A stretch of 64,000 nt of DNA from Sphagnum compactum (lineage: Eukaryota > Bryophyta > Sphagnopsida > Sphagnales). The stretch spans positions 3,658,001 through 3,722,000 of the forward strand of contig OZ234498.1 in the NCBI GenBank assembly GCA_965153455.1. The letters are read 5' to 3'. The notes below the pieces were generated by a model. That model was not told the origin of the DNA. It did not search any database and saw only the letters and a list, made by a program, of their open reading frames with translations. Made by a program: the position numbers and the translations under genes. Positions 36,401 to 48,150 of this stretch are shown in pieces; the first letter of the stretch is position 1, and each line of letters opens with the position of its first letter.

Positions 36401-38094
36401 GATTCTATTTAAGGGAATTTCTTATTTTCACCTTCCAAGGTTTAGGCAATTCAAAGTTTCTGCAAAATTCATGCACACACAAAATCTTGAATGCAATATA
36501 CCGAGAATTAGTTTGGTTCAATAGGTGAGTACAAAAATCTACAAACAATTCATAAATTCACCATTTATATGAAAAATGATAGCTAGTGGCTACCTAAGTT
36601 TTACACCTAAAAGCTTCAAAGATTGTAGCACATTATTTGCACCTAATAAATAAGTTTATACTCAAAAGGTATTGTACACATGACTTTCACTGTGTCCAAA
36701 AAATACATGCATGGCTAATATGTTGTTGGACTCCATAAATAGCAACAGAACCAACAACAAGCATACATCAAAATTTGATTGACCTTCAAGTTTCAACACA
36801 ATGCAAATCAAAAATTCACCAATATAGAACATAGTGAAAATGACATGAAAAGATAGTTGATGGACCTAATACCAACATTAAACTAGTTTGACAGTTTTGG
36901 AAGGTATTGATACCAATATTTGCAAGGCATGGAAAAAACATCTCTTGTATTAAGACCAATATGATATATCTAGTTTGAACCTCGGAAACAATTAAGCTAA
37001 AGACATTATTTATTTGTTACCAAAACCAAATGGTAACTATTTGGAACTCCCACGATAAACCAAAGTTACAAATAGTAACCAAAGGGTGGAATTGACCAAA
37101 CAATCATAAAAGAAAATAAAGACATATGAGTTCACTACTGAACTTGGAATGAAAAGGAATTTACAATCAATAAATTGTCAAGTGATCTCGCAATAAAACA
37201 ATGGCAAGCTTCAATTCAAAGAGGAGTAGGTTTAGGACAAAATTTCAAGGGTGGAAATGACCCACCATTTCAAAAAGGACAAAGATTTATGGAAAATGTT
37301 GTTGATTCTAGAAACAAACTTATATGACATATTTATAAGAAAATGTGACATATACCATAGGTTGATTAAACAACATGAACTACATATTGTTGATTCTAGA
37401 GCAAGGTGAGAATTCCATATGGCAGAATCAATAACACGTAACTCATTAAAATTGTGTATAATCGATGATATTTTATGATAATGTCACCTTGTTGATCCCA
37501 TCCAATGTTGTTTCTTATATTTGGAATTTAAGGTTTGAAATCCATGTTACATGATCAACAACATGGAACTCATGGCATCTTTTCTACTTGACATTCTCTA
37601 GTTAAGAAATTCATGGAATTGTTTCTAGATACTTACTTTTTGACACTTGCAGCCATTATGTTTCATGCAAACCTTGGGCACTTGCAAATGCTTATTGTTT
37701 TCTAAAGTTGACTTTTGAGGCTCATCACCAACTTCAAACTCTCAAACCTCGAAGCTTGAACCCAAATGTTTATTGCTACTATTCAAAAACAACAACTCCT
37801 TGGTAGACTTCAAAATAATCTTCTTGAATCATAGACTTCAACGTGGTTTTTGTTGACAATCCTTATTACGAATAAACGTTTTTGCACCTGTTGTCCATTT
37901 CTTTGGAATAAGGTTAACATTATAGGTTTTGGTGATTAGATCTAGCCCACAAAAACAAGCATATTGATTTAGAAACCTGCTACTACAAATTGCATGCAAC
38001 ATTAATTGCAAACAACTTTGAACTAAGTGAGTGATAGCTCACTTGGGTTGATACTTACCTAGGGACCACATGTAGGTTCAAAGAGAACAATAAT
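36401..38094. other. AT-rich spacer without recognisable content
   Basis: Frames are all short, stops are dense in all frames, and no repeat, transposon end or RNA gene is evident to the eye. Confidence 0.5.
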
Positions 38095-38499
38095 CACTAA
38101 TACAAAAATGGGGTGTAGTTCACTAGTTTAAATCATTATGGGACCTTAAAAGTGAAATAAGTTCATTGCACTTTAGTGATTTCAACCTGGTTGAAGTTAT
38201 TTCATTATAATATCATTCTACAAACATCGTGTTTCACTATTATAATTTATTGTGATAAATTTGTTTATTTTGATGTTGTTTTAAATACCCTATGTTGTTT
38301 TATGATATACCCTTTATTATTTTAAGTTACTTTAGTTATTCTAACTTATACCCTAAGTTATTATAATTTATTCTATCCTAATTATAACAAAAAAATCTAA
38401 AATAAAATATAATGACCTAAGATAAAATAACCTACAATATCTAATAATAACCTACAATAAAATAACTACCAATAGCCTATGATAATATAACCTATAATA

Positions 38500-39620
38500 T
38501 GCAACCATAAATTATAATAAAATAACCAACAATAACCACCAATATATTACCCCCCAATATAATAGCCATTAATAACCACCAATAGCCAATGATAATTTAA
38601 CCAAAAATAACCACCAATATCCACCAATAAAATATTCACCAATAACCATTAATAAAATAGCTCCACCAATAGCCATTAATAACCTATGGTAATTTAGCCT
38701 TAAATAATCACTAATAGCCACCAATAGAATAGTTATTAATAATCATTACTAGAATAACCACTAATAACCATTAATAGCCACCAATAGAATAACTATTAAT
38801 AACCATTAATAGAATAGTCACTAATAACCATTAATAGTCACCAATAAAATAACTACCAATAATCTCTAATAAAATAGCCACCAATAGCCACTAATAAAAT
38901 AGTCACCAATAGCCATTAATAAAATAACCACCAATAACCACTAATAGAATAACCAGCAATAGCCACTAATAAAATAGCCACCAATAGCCAATAATAAAAT
39001 AACCATCGATAGCCACTAATAAAATAGCCACCAATAGCCAATAATAAAATAACCATCGATAGCCACTAATAAAATAGCCACCAATAGCCAATAATAAAAT
39101 AACCATCGATAGCCACTAATAAAATAGCCACCAATAGCCATCAGTAAAATAACCACAAATAAATTAGCCACTAATAACCACAATATAATAACCAACAATA
39201 GCCACCAAACCAATAGCCACCAATAGAATAACCAACAATAACCATCAAACCAATAACCATAAATAATCTATGGTATAACGTAGAATAGCCAATAATAACA
39301 TAAGGTGAAATAACTTTCAATAGCCAAAAGTAACCAACAATAGCCTCACATAGCCAAAAATAACCTAAGATGAAATAACTTAAAATAGCCAAAAATAAGT
39401 TATAATAGTCACAAATAACTTAAAGTGAAATAGCCTATAATAGCAAAAAATAACATAAAATATAAAAAAGTAACTTAGAATAACCAAAAGTAACCTAAGG
39501 TGAAATAACTAAAAATAATAAAAAATAACTAAGAATAACCATAAATAGTTGTAAATAATGTAGGGTGAAATAACGTAAAACAATGAAAAGTAGCCTTAGA
39601 ATAATTGAAAATAGCGTAAC
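38500..39620. repeat. AT-rich minisatellite built on AATAGCCACCAATAAAATA
   Basis: Variants of (AATARCCACCAATA) fill about 1.1 kb of the CACTA-like element. Units at 38951, 39001, 39051 and 39101 form a regular 50-bp higher-order repeat with nearly identical copies. Open minus-strand frames here (39016-39392) read as hydrophobic low-complexity peptides and are not genes. Confidence 0.9.
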
Positions 39621-39940
39621 ATAGGTAGTATTATTATATTAGCAAAAAAATTATCCATTTATTAAACATTTTTTTTTTCAAAAGAATGGTCATTGAAATA
39701 TTATTGTATAGTGATATTCAAAAACAATTTGTTAAAATGATTTTACATTTTCAAAAGGAAATAAATGTAATTATTTAATTATTGAAAAAAATTTAAATTT
39801 AACTTTAATCATTTCATTTGGACAAAATCTCAATAACATATATGAATTTTCAACGTTTATGTTTTTGTAATGTTTTAAATGAAATGTTTGATAAATAGAA
39901 TGCAATGTAACACATTATCACAATAAGTGTGGTGGCTTGA

Positions 39941-40005
39941 TGGTAGGGGTGTGTGCCTCCATCTTAGAGGTCAATGGATCAAACCTCACAAATGGTGTGG
40001 TTGTG
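39941..40005 (+). repeat. tRNA-like segment, possible SINE head
   Basis: GTGGCTTGATGGTAGGGG resembles a pol III A box. About 40 bp later GGATCAAACC resembles a B box, with tRNA-like spacing. It does not fold convincingly as a tRNA, so a tRNA-derived SINE remnant inside the CACTA-like element is the better guess. The tail is not defined. Confidence 0.3.
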
Positions 40006-40426
40006 GTGAATAGTGGTAGGTTGATTGAATATTCTCCTATGTAGTTCCCTAAAGTAGGTGTCTACTTATGTTGATTACATGGTTTATGTACTTGGGCTAG
40101 CTTTCTAACATAACACAGGTAGTGACACGTGTTAATAATTCATAGGTTGAAAATCATGAAATTATTAATAATATTAAATAACTTAAATTTAATTGATTTC
40201 CATGTTGCTTAGTTAGTTAATTAGGAAGTGAAATGACTTGGTAAATTTGTATTTCATTTGAAAGTAACCTTGTTTCACTAACTACTAATGGACCAATTCA
40301 TTGTTCATAGCAATTGGTCCTTATTCATTGAAGGGCTGACTAGTTTGACCATGGTAAAAATGTCCAAATTCATTCAAAATTTAGTGAAACCTAAAGTGAA
40401 TTAAGACGCATTTTGTTGTAGTGAAT

Positions 40427-43400
40427 GCATCATTTTGAGCAATGTTCCTTGCTCGCAACTTCACATACTCACATTCCACACCTTCCACCATGGTTTGACC
40501 TAGCTTTAAAAACATTTCGAGGCATTGTAGAAAAATCACTTGAAAGGTCCAGCCTTTGGAACTGACATTATTTCACCTTATTGCACCTTGCTCCATTCAA
40601 ATGAGGCAATATTGTTTTTGGAAAGCCTTTCTTGCCAATCACATTGCATCTTGAACTCTAAACCATGCTCTCACACATAGTGTAGATATTCAAGTTGCAC
40701 ACAATGTAGCTTGAGACTTGTTTATAATACACATAGTGGTCCAAGTTCATGACACTCACCTTTATTCAAATCTTCAAGTGTTTAAAAATTGTTGAATGCA
40801 TGTGACACATAATCAAACCACGCCTAGCCGCAAGTGTTCACCATGTGCAACTCGATTATTTCATTAATGTTTTAGCTTCAACATTCAACTACAAGCACCC
40901 ATTTACAAATAAATAAAGCTACCTTTGCTTTTTTAAAATGATGTGATTTAATTTGTAACCTTTTCAACAATATATATAGAAAATGTGGAAATGACCTCAC
41001 CCAACTCAATTCTTATGTGTGCAACTCTTCATGTTATTACAACAACTTCACTTTCAAATTGAAACAATAGGTTCCAATTTTTTTTTAAACCCCTACCATA
41101 GTCATATGAACCTCATTTAGCCCTAAGTTCATCCACACATGATATAACCTAGTCACATCCAATAAAATGTTTTAGGGCTAGGATGAAAATGAACAACTTC
41201 ATCACTTATTCAACTCTAAGTCATCCATTTGTGATGGAACTTAATCACATCCAACACAATATTTTAGGGCCACAATGAAATGACAACTTCATCACTTTTT
41301 CAACCCTAAGTTTATCCAATGGTGATGGAACCTGATCACATCCAACAAAATGTTTTAAGGCTAGGATGAAAATGAACAACTTCATCACTTATTCAACCCT
41401 AAATTCATCCATTTGTGATGGAAACCAATCACATCCAACAAAATATTTCAGGTCTAGGATGAAAATGCACAACTTCATCACTTAGTCACCCTAATCATCC
41501 AAGAAAATTGGCATGTGCAATACTGTCACTGTCAAAGCTTTTGCAAGCTCATGTTTGATTTCTTTTCACCCATTTTTTTTCTTTAGCTTGCTTTTAGATT
41601 GAACCTAATTTCAATAGCTTTCTTTCTATAGGTTGCATGCTTTGCAACAAGTGTTTGAAATTGAGAAGATGGGGGGAATGTGACATTGTGAGCTAGGTTC
41701 AAATTTTGTGAAAGAGGCAATTGATAGTTGGCACCAAAGGAAGTCATTAAAGAGGTAAATTTATCCTAACCTCTTTGTTGCATTTGTGTTATGAAGGTCC
41801 AATTTCATGGATTAATTGACTCTTAAACATTTTTGTCTTCTAGTTCAAGTAATTCTAATTCTAATCAAATAGTCCCTTGCATGTTTTTTGAGTGAGCAAA
41901 CATTCCCTTTGCCTATTTTTTGAGCAAACAGTCTTCTAGTTCAAGCTTCATCTCAAACCCTATTCATGTGATGAATTACCAATTTGTGTTTGACATAAAG
42001 CAAATGTCATGTTCATTTTGCCTTCATAGTTTCTCCTTTAATGTATTATGTCTACAGGCCTAAAACAAAATTTAAAACTAGATTGTAAGAAAACACAAAT
42101 TGGTATTTTTTGATCGTCAAGCCTAAAACAATAAATGAACAATTGTAAGTCTCTAAAATTATATGGCCATTACTTTGAGAAAATGTTGAATATGTCTAAT
42201 AGATAGACCCCCATGGTACAAGATGTGTATTGGAATCAAATGAAGAACAAAATAGTTAATATCTTGTCTACAACTATGTCCAGTGTCTTATATATTTTCA
42301 CCATTTTAGAATTGTTTGGTGACTTTAGGTAGTTTGAGCTAGGTCTGGTTGCAATCTGATTTTGTGAAAGAAGCAATTAACAATTGACACTAAAAGAAGT
42401 AAAGTTTTCTTAACCTCCCTCCTACATTTGTGTTTTGAGGTTCCAATATTGATTTTTGACATATGTGTCTTTTAGTTCAAATAATTTTAGTTTCAAACAA
42501 ACAGTTCTTTTACCTGTCTTTCATGAAAATAACCATTATGGTTTTGGTTTTGTGTTTGGAGTTACTTATTTCTGAAGCATGTTTCAAATTTGATTTTTGA
42601 AGTACTGGTCATGAAGGTCGTAATTGTTATAAATGTCTAGTTTTTTCAGTTGTGGAGTTGTTGGCTGGTGTTGAAGGTTGCAAGAATAGCAATAGACAAC
42701 CACAATTAGTAAATGGAAAATTTGGCATTGGAATGGGTGTAGGAAAATATAGAAGTAGCCAACACTTGATTTATCATTTGAAACACCTTGAAACTTGTAG
42801 AACAACTAGGTATGGTCCAAGTTACAAGTTAAAATCATGGTGTGGGACCTTGTATATTTATGTACACCCACTAACTGTCAAAAATTGATGAAACAATGGG
42901 TTATAACGTTAGTTTAATCACAACTTTCTTGTATGAATGTGATGATGTTTTGACACTTTGTGAGTGATTTTCATATAAGGTTAAGATTGCACTCATTGAA
43001 TGTAATTATAGTTGTGAAAAATTTTATGCAATTTCACAATTCTCTGTTTGGAAATTTTTAAGTTGTGTGAATGTTCACATTGATGAATTAATGGCATTGG
43101 TATATTATACTTGAATTAACATTTGAACTCATTATGCCTAATTACATGTATTTTGTTTATGTACAATTTTTGTTTTGTCTTATCAAAATTTGAAAAACAT
43201 GCACCAATGTAGAAACTATGTTTGTGATATCAACAACTACCAAAGCCTCTCCATTGATTCTGACTAGAAAGATGGGACTGTGCAAACTTGCTTAGTCATT
43301 AATTGGGCCAAACTTCTATAAGGTCAATTTCTTGGGGATGTTCCCAAGATGGGGTATTCCCTTGGGCTAAACCTATTTATGGTCATAACCTACATGTGTA

Positions 43401-44001
43401 AAGATGTTGGTGTAGGCATGTTATATGTAGTTGAAATGAATGGATTCCAATTTTTTCACATTTGATGTATTGACATCGTGTTGTGAGATCAAATATTAAG
43501 AGGCCATTAGGGTGTCGACAAAAGTTGATTGCTTTGGAAGCTATTATTTTTCTCACAATTCCAAGGTTAACAACTTCATTTTATGTACATTTTGTCAATG
43601 GTGTTACCCTAGAAGGTTTTATATTGAAACTAAACAATTATTTAGATAATTAAATATACTTTACATTAGATAAACTTACAAATTGAAAGTGGCGTGTTAG
43701 ATTTTAAATTTTCTTTTTGGGGATGTTTTGTTAAAGTAATTTTCAATTAACAAATAAGTTGTTATTTCTTAGACAAATATGGCATATTTCGATCATATTT
43801 GGTGCTTTTTAATTGTCATTACCTTGCTTGAAGACCCACCTTCCATGTCTGGATTGGAATAGATTTCATTCATGTTATGTTTTCTTTTTCTCTTTGAATG
43901 GGTGTGTATAGACCCAAAGTAGGATTGACAATTGGATTGTTGCAATCTAGGAGATAAGTTGTTCCATTTTTTCAACACTAATTGACCAATTTGAGGAATT
44001 A
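40427..44001. other. Spacer with two diverged local duplications
   Basis: Besides the 92-bp array at 41123-41500, a block at about 41698-41880 (GAGCTAGGTT...TTTGTGAAAGAGGCAATT) recurs diverged at about 42327-42505. Plus-strand 42652-42888 is open for 78 codons without a known family. No gene is supported. Confidence 0.4.
41123..41500. repeat. 92-bp tandem repeat, four copies
   Basis: CTAAGTTCATCCA-type starts occur at 41123, 41216, 41306, 41399 and (partial) 41491, spaced 93, 90, 93 and 92 bp. Each unit contains CACATCCAACAAAATGTTTT and GAACAACTTCATCACTTATT. Divergence between units is modest. Confidence 0.85.
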
Positions 44002-44004
44002 TAA

Positions 44005-46715
44005 CACTAGTAGAAAGTGGCTAAAATGTAACCAATCTCTTTGCGACTACATGCGACTATCAGTTATTTACAACTACATTTGGACATTTTTGCAACTATT
44101 TCTTGTGTTGGTCATATTTGCAACTACAGTGCAACTAGTTTGCAACTAGTTTGGTGTTCATCCTTCCATGTGAACAACATTTAGTTAAGTTTTCATCCAA
44201 GAAGAACAATTTATGTCCCATTAATTGCAAATGTGACCAACTTAGTTGTAACCCTATAAGTATATAAAGGTATATTTTGTGAATTTTAAAAAATATAGTT
44301 CGGTGTATTAGGATTTATTAATGTATAATTTGAATGTATATGAACAACCATATTAGATGTGTATTCAAATATTATTATTATCATAAATGGCCTTGATATT
44401 ATGGTTACATTAAATGGTATATATTTTGAGTATATCAAAATTATACATAAGATATTTGTTAAATATATTGTGCCCATATTATAAGTTTATCCAAACCATT
44501 TTATTATACTTCCTAAAATTATTAAAAATGACATTTATTATTATTTGTTTTATTATTATATTATATATTTATATTAATTACATGTAATAAAAACTAAATT
44601 TAAATATTATCTTTAACTTAAATTTAAAAACAGTAATATCTTGTTACATAATGATCATAATGATGATGATATTAAAATGATAAGAAAAATAATTCTATAA
44701 TTATTGAAGTAATTATAAAATTTTAAATATATTATAAAATTATTATTAAATTCTTTTCAAATGACTAATGTACTTATTACGAATTAGTTTTTATTTTTTA
44801 AAAAAATGAAAACTTAATTATAGTAAATCATAATAGTCTAACAAGTGATATATAATAATAATAATAATAATCATCATAGTAATAAAATAGCTAACCTAGG
44901 CTAGTGACAAATTACATTATTTTTGTTATTATTAGAAGTAATCAATTATGAAATATTATTAGATTAATATAATAATTATTAAGAAATATTAATATATAGT
45001 TTTAAATTTTTGTATTTAGAATTTATAGTTGATATTTATTAATTATTAATAAGCCAATGATTATAATCATTACTAATATATATTTCTAATTTTCAGTTCT
45101 ATTATTTTATATTTTATAATAATTACTGTATTAGTTAGAATGGAAATCTAATTAATTATTATACAAATGCAGAAATTATTTTCGAAGGAAAAATATAATT
45201 ATTTTAAATATATAATATTTTTATGTAATATTTCATAAATCAATTAATGAGTGAATTAATAATATGAATAATAATAATAAAATAGTTAACCTTGGCTACC
45301 AACTAGCTACATAATAATTAAATTAATGATATTTTTACTATTAAATATTTACTTATATATTTACTATTAACTATATAAATGAAAATAATAATGGGAGTAA
45401 TTATAATAAAATAGTTAGCCTAGGTTAAGTTTTAATTATATTATTAGATATAAAAAACCTAATAGTCAATATTTATAATTAATAGTTATTAATAATTAAA
45501 TACTGAATATTTCAGTTATTATATTAATTTTTTTGGTTACGAAATAATAATTTATTACTTAGTAATAATTAGTTAAGTATTTCAACATTAGCCAATTACT
45601 AGTTAATTAAATTGGTTGATAGATTATTATAGTTAATATAATATTATGGTTTATCTAACTAATAAATTAATTAATATTTAATAATAATATAATAAATTCA
45701 GTAATAATAAGATATTGATTGTTATTATTATAAATAATTAGTTAGTTTCTAGTTTAGTTGTTAATTAATTAATTAGCAAGTTTGTTAATTTATTTTTCTA
45801 TATTTCATTCGTTAAATAATTAATAATTATATTAGTTAACTAGTTAGGTGTCACTTATTTACTTAATTATATACTTTTCAAAATGGGAATGATAACCAAA
45901 ACATATGGGATAAACTTTTTAGTTGCAAGTCGTTTGCAATTGAACATTTTTAATTGTAAACGACTTGCAACTAAAAAGTTTATCCCCTATGTTTTGGCTT
46001 TCATTCCCATCTTGAAATGTATATAAACAAGGTGTTTTGTCTTATATTTACATATAAAAATAGATGGGCATATGGGATGAGTCATTAAATATGACTTGAC
46101 CCAAAGTAAAATATAAATATTCATGTATTTACACCTAACTACCTACTTCCTTAACTTGCCTACCTATTTTTTTACCTACCTACCTACCTAAGTAGGTATT
46201 TGGCCTAGGTAGGTAAATAGATCCTATCTAGATAGGTGTTTAGCCTAAATGGGTAGGTAGGTCTATAGGTAGGTACTTAATGCAACCTACATACCTAAAT
46301 ATTGATTTAAATTTAATTGGAAAATATCATTAATATGCCACGTGGGAAATTTTTATTGCACCACGTGTCACAATCTAAACCATCAAAACATAAAAATTAA
46401 ACATCTTAGATTATTTCAAAATAATAATAAAATATTTTCAATTATTAAGAGTTGGGACACGTGGCAACACATAACTTGTTCCCATTGTTCACCAAAAAAG
46501 TCGCATCTTAGTTGCAAACGATAATACGTATATGACTAGTCATAGGATGAAAACGTATTTTGTTGACTTTTCTTTCATCCAAAATTCGTTGTCGTTTGCA
46601 ACTATTGTCAATGCGACTTGTCCAACACGACTATTAAAATTTTAGTTGCAAATGTCGCTTGCAACTAAAAATTAGTCACATGGACCAGTCGCAAAATGAC
46701 CATTTTCTACTAGTG
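44005..46715 (+). mobile_element. Non-autonomous CACTA-like element, 2.7 kb, target duplication TAA
   Basis: The termini are CACTAGTAGAAAGTGG and, inverted, CACTAGTAGAAAATGG. The flanking 3 bp are TAA on both sides (44002-44004 and 46716-46718). Both subterminal regions are packed with GTTGCAA/TTGCAACTA and CGACT words, as CACTA transposases need. The interior is very AT-rich with no transposase frame, and it includes a 75-nt-arm hairpin and ACCT/AGGT blocks. Relatives occur at 27360-30885, 31740-32172 and 25614-25765. Confidence 0.85.
45869..46025. repeat. Long near-perfect inverted repeat (hairpin)
   Basis: Arms of about 75 nt (45869-45943 and about 45949-46025) share TAAACTTTTTAGTTGCAAGT and most flanking bases, with a loop under 10 nt. 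It lies inside the 44005-46715 element. Transcription would give a single long foldback RNA. It could alternatively be a nested miniature element. Confidence 0.85.
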
Positions 46716-46990
46716 TAAGCCTTTAAGGTTCTCCAACCAAGCCTGAGGGGTTTTGTGGCCTTTGTCTTGTTTATTGAATCTTGATTTTTTCAATTATGGA
46801 ATTTTTTGACTTGACTTCATCTTTGGATAGAAGCTTCTAAAAGTTTTCACTCAATCTTTCATTTTTGAAACAATGATGAATCTATAAGACCTAAAGCCTC
46901 CATTAAGGCTTCCATGCCTATAATGCAATTATGTGTGGGCATTCTTGGGTTTTAACATGCATACCATGGGGAACAAGAAAAAATGGGGAA

Positions 46991-47062
46991 CAAGTTGCTC
47001 AAGTAAGAGGAGTGACGGCAAAAGCTCAAGTTGCTCAAGCAAGAGGAGTGACGGCAAAAGCT
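46991..47062 (+). repeat. 36-bp direct repeat, two copies
   Basis: Two 36-bp units (46991-47026, 47027-47062) differ at one base and keep the reading frame of a small plus-strand frame (peptide VAQ-RGVTAKAQ repeated). A third partial start follows. No family is recognised. Confidence 0.85.
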
Positions 47063-47489
47063 CAAGTTGTAACTAAAACACTGTGTTATTCTTGGGGGGT
47101 CTTTTATATATGCCATTCCAGATGATGTTTTCTTCTTCCATGTTTGGTAGAAGATTTGCAAGGGAATTAAAACATCTGAGGATCTCTTGTATGTCATTCG
47201 AGTTTGGAGGCTGTAAGGAATGGAATAAAATGGCTTCAACCAATGTGGCTTGGTTACTACATACAATGGAAATGTAGGCATGTAGTAAAAAATTGATGAT
47301 GACAAAGGTCATTTTAGATACATTTACGAACCAAGTTTCTTTCCCAACTCTATCTATTTGCCCCGCATTTGCCAAGTTTTTCACCTTATTAATTTCATTT
47401 GACATTTGCTTTGCCGATTCATTTGTAGAATATTAAATTATGCTTTTAGAAGTGCAGGGAATATATAATTAGTTTAAACCCAAAAAAGA

Positions 47490-48150
47490 AAGTTTGTATG
47501 GTTTTTTTGGAGTAATTATTGGATTTATTATTTAAAAAGAAGGTAAGCTGTCTGATCCAAAGAAAATACAGGCGATAATGAACATGCATGTATCACAAAA
47601 TTCACTCCAAATTCAAGTATTCAATGGCATGGCACAATTTTACATATGTTGTATAAATTTTTTTGCAATGATTAAGGTTCCGATTATTAAGGTCACAAGG
47701 GAAATAGAAAGATTTATGTGGACAGAGGAGTGTCAAAAAACTTGAGAGTTTATAAAGCAAAAATATATTGAAAACATTGATTTGAATACCACCAAACTAG
47801 GACGTGGAGTTCCATGTTCACACAAATGCATCATTGTTGGCTATGGGAGCTTTATTAGCATAAAATATTAGAAAGAAGAGTGATCAACTAGTAGTGTATG
47901 CTTCTAGACTTTTTAATAATGCAGAATAGAACTATAACACCACAAAAATAAAAGCTTTAGCTATGATCTTTGCTTTGCATAAGTTCTGACATTATTTGTT
48001 CGGGAATAAATTTGTGTTTTATGTTAGTTTACTTGGTTAACAAATCATAAGTCTTAAGGATAATAGTTAGTTTTTGGAGTATGATTTCATAATAGTATAC
48101 AAGCTGGCAAGACTCATGTAGTTGTAGATGCTTTGTTTAGATACTAATGG
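47490..48150 (+). pseudogene. Decayed Ty3/gypsy retrotransposon reverse transcriptase/RNase H fragment
   Basis: Translated pieces in shifting plus-strand frames follow the end of reverse transcriptase and RNase H of Ty3/gypsy pol. These are EGKLSDPKKIQAIMNM, MAQFYICCINFFAMI, FMWTEECQKT, a tract like YNTTKIKALAMIFALHKF, HYLFGNKFVFYV and THVVVDALFRY. Stops and frameshifts interrupt it throughout. No integrase, gag or terminal repeats were found nearby. It is a dead fragment of an endogenous element. Confidence 0.75.

Larger units (their letters stand above)
38095..40423. mobile_element. Non-autonomous CACTA-like element, 2.3 kb, target duplication AAT
   Basis: Left end CACTAATACAAAAATGGGG and the inverted right end CACTACAACAAAATGCG pair. 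They are followed by the shared subterminal words TTCACTTTAG/TTCACTAG and repeated GTGAAAT/TTTCACTA. The flanking 3 bp are AAT on both sides (38092-38094 and 40424-40426), the size expected for CACTA transposons. The interior is a minisatellite and carries no transposase frame. The termini differ from the 44005-46715 family. Confidence 0.75.

Noticed and set aside
39016-39392. Minus-strand frames coding hydrophobic Trp/Leu/Tyr-rich peptides
   Set aside because: They arise from the AATAGCCACC minisatellite; composition is purely that of the repeat.
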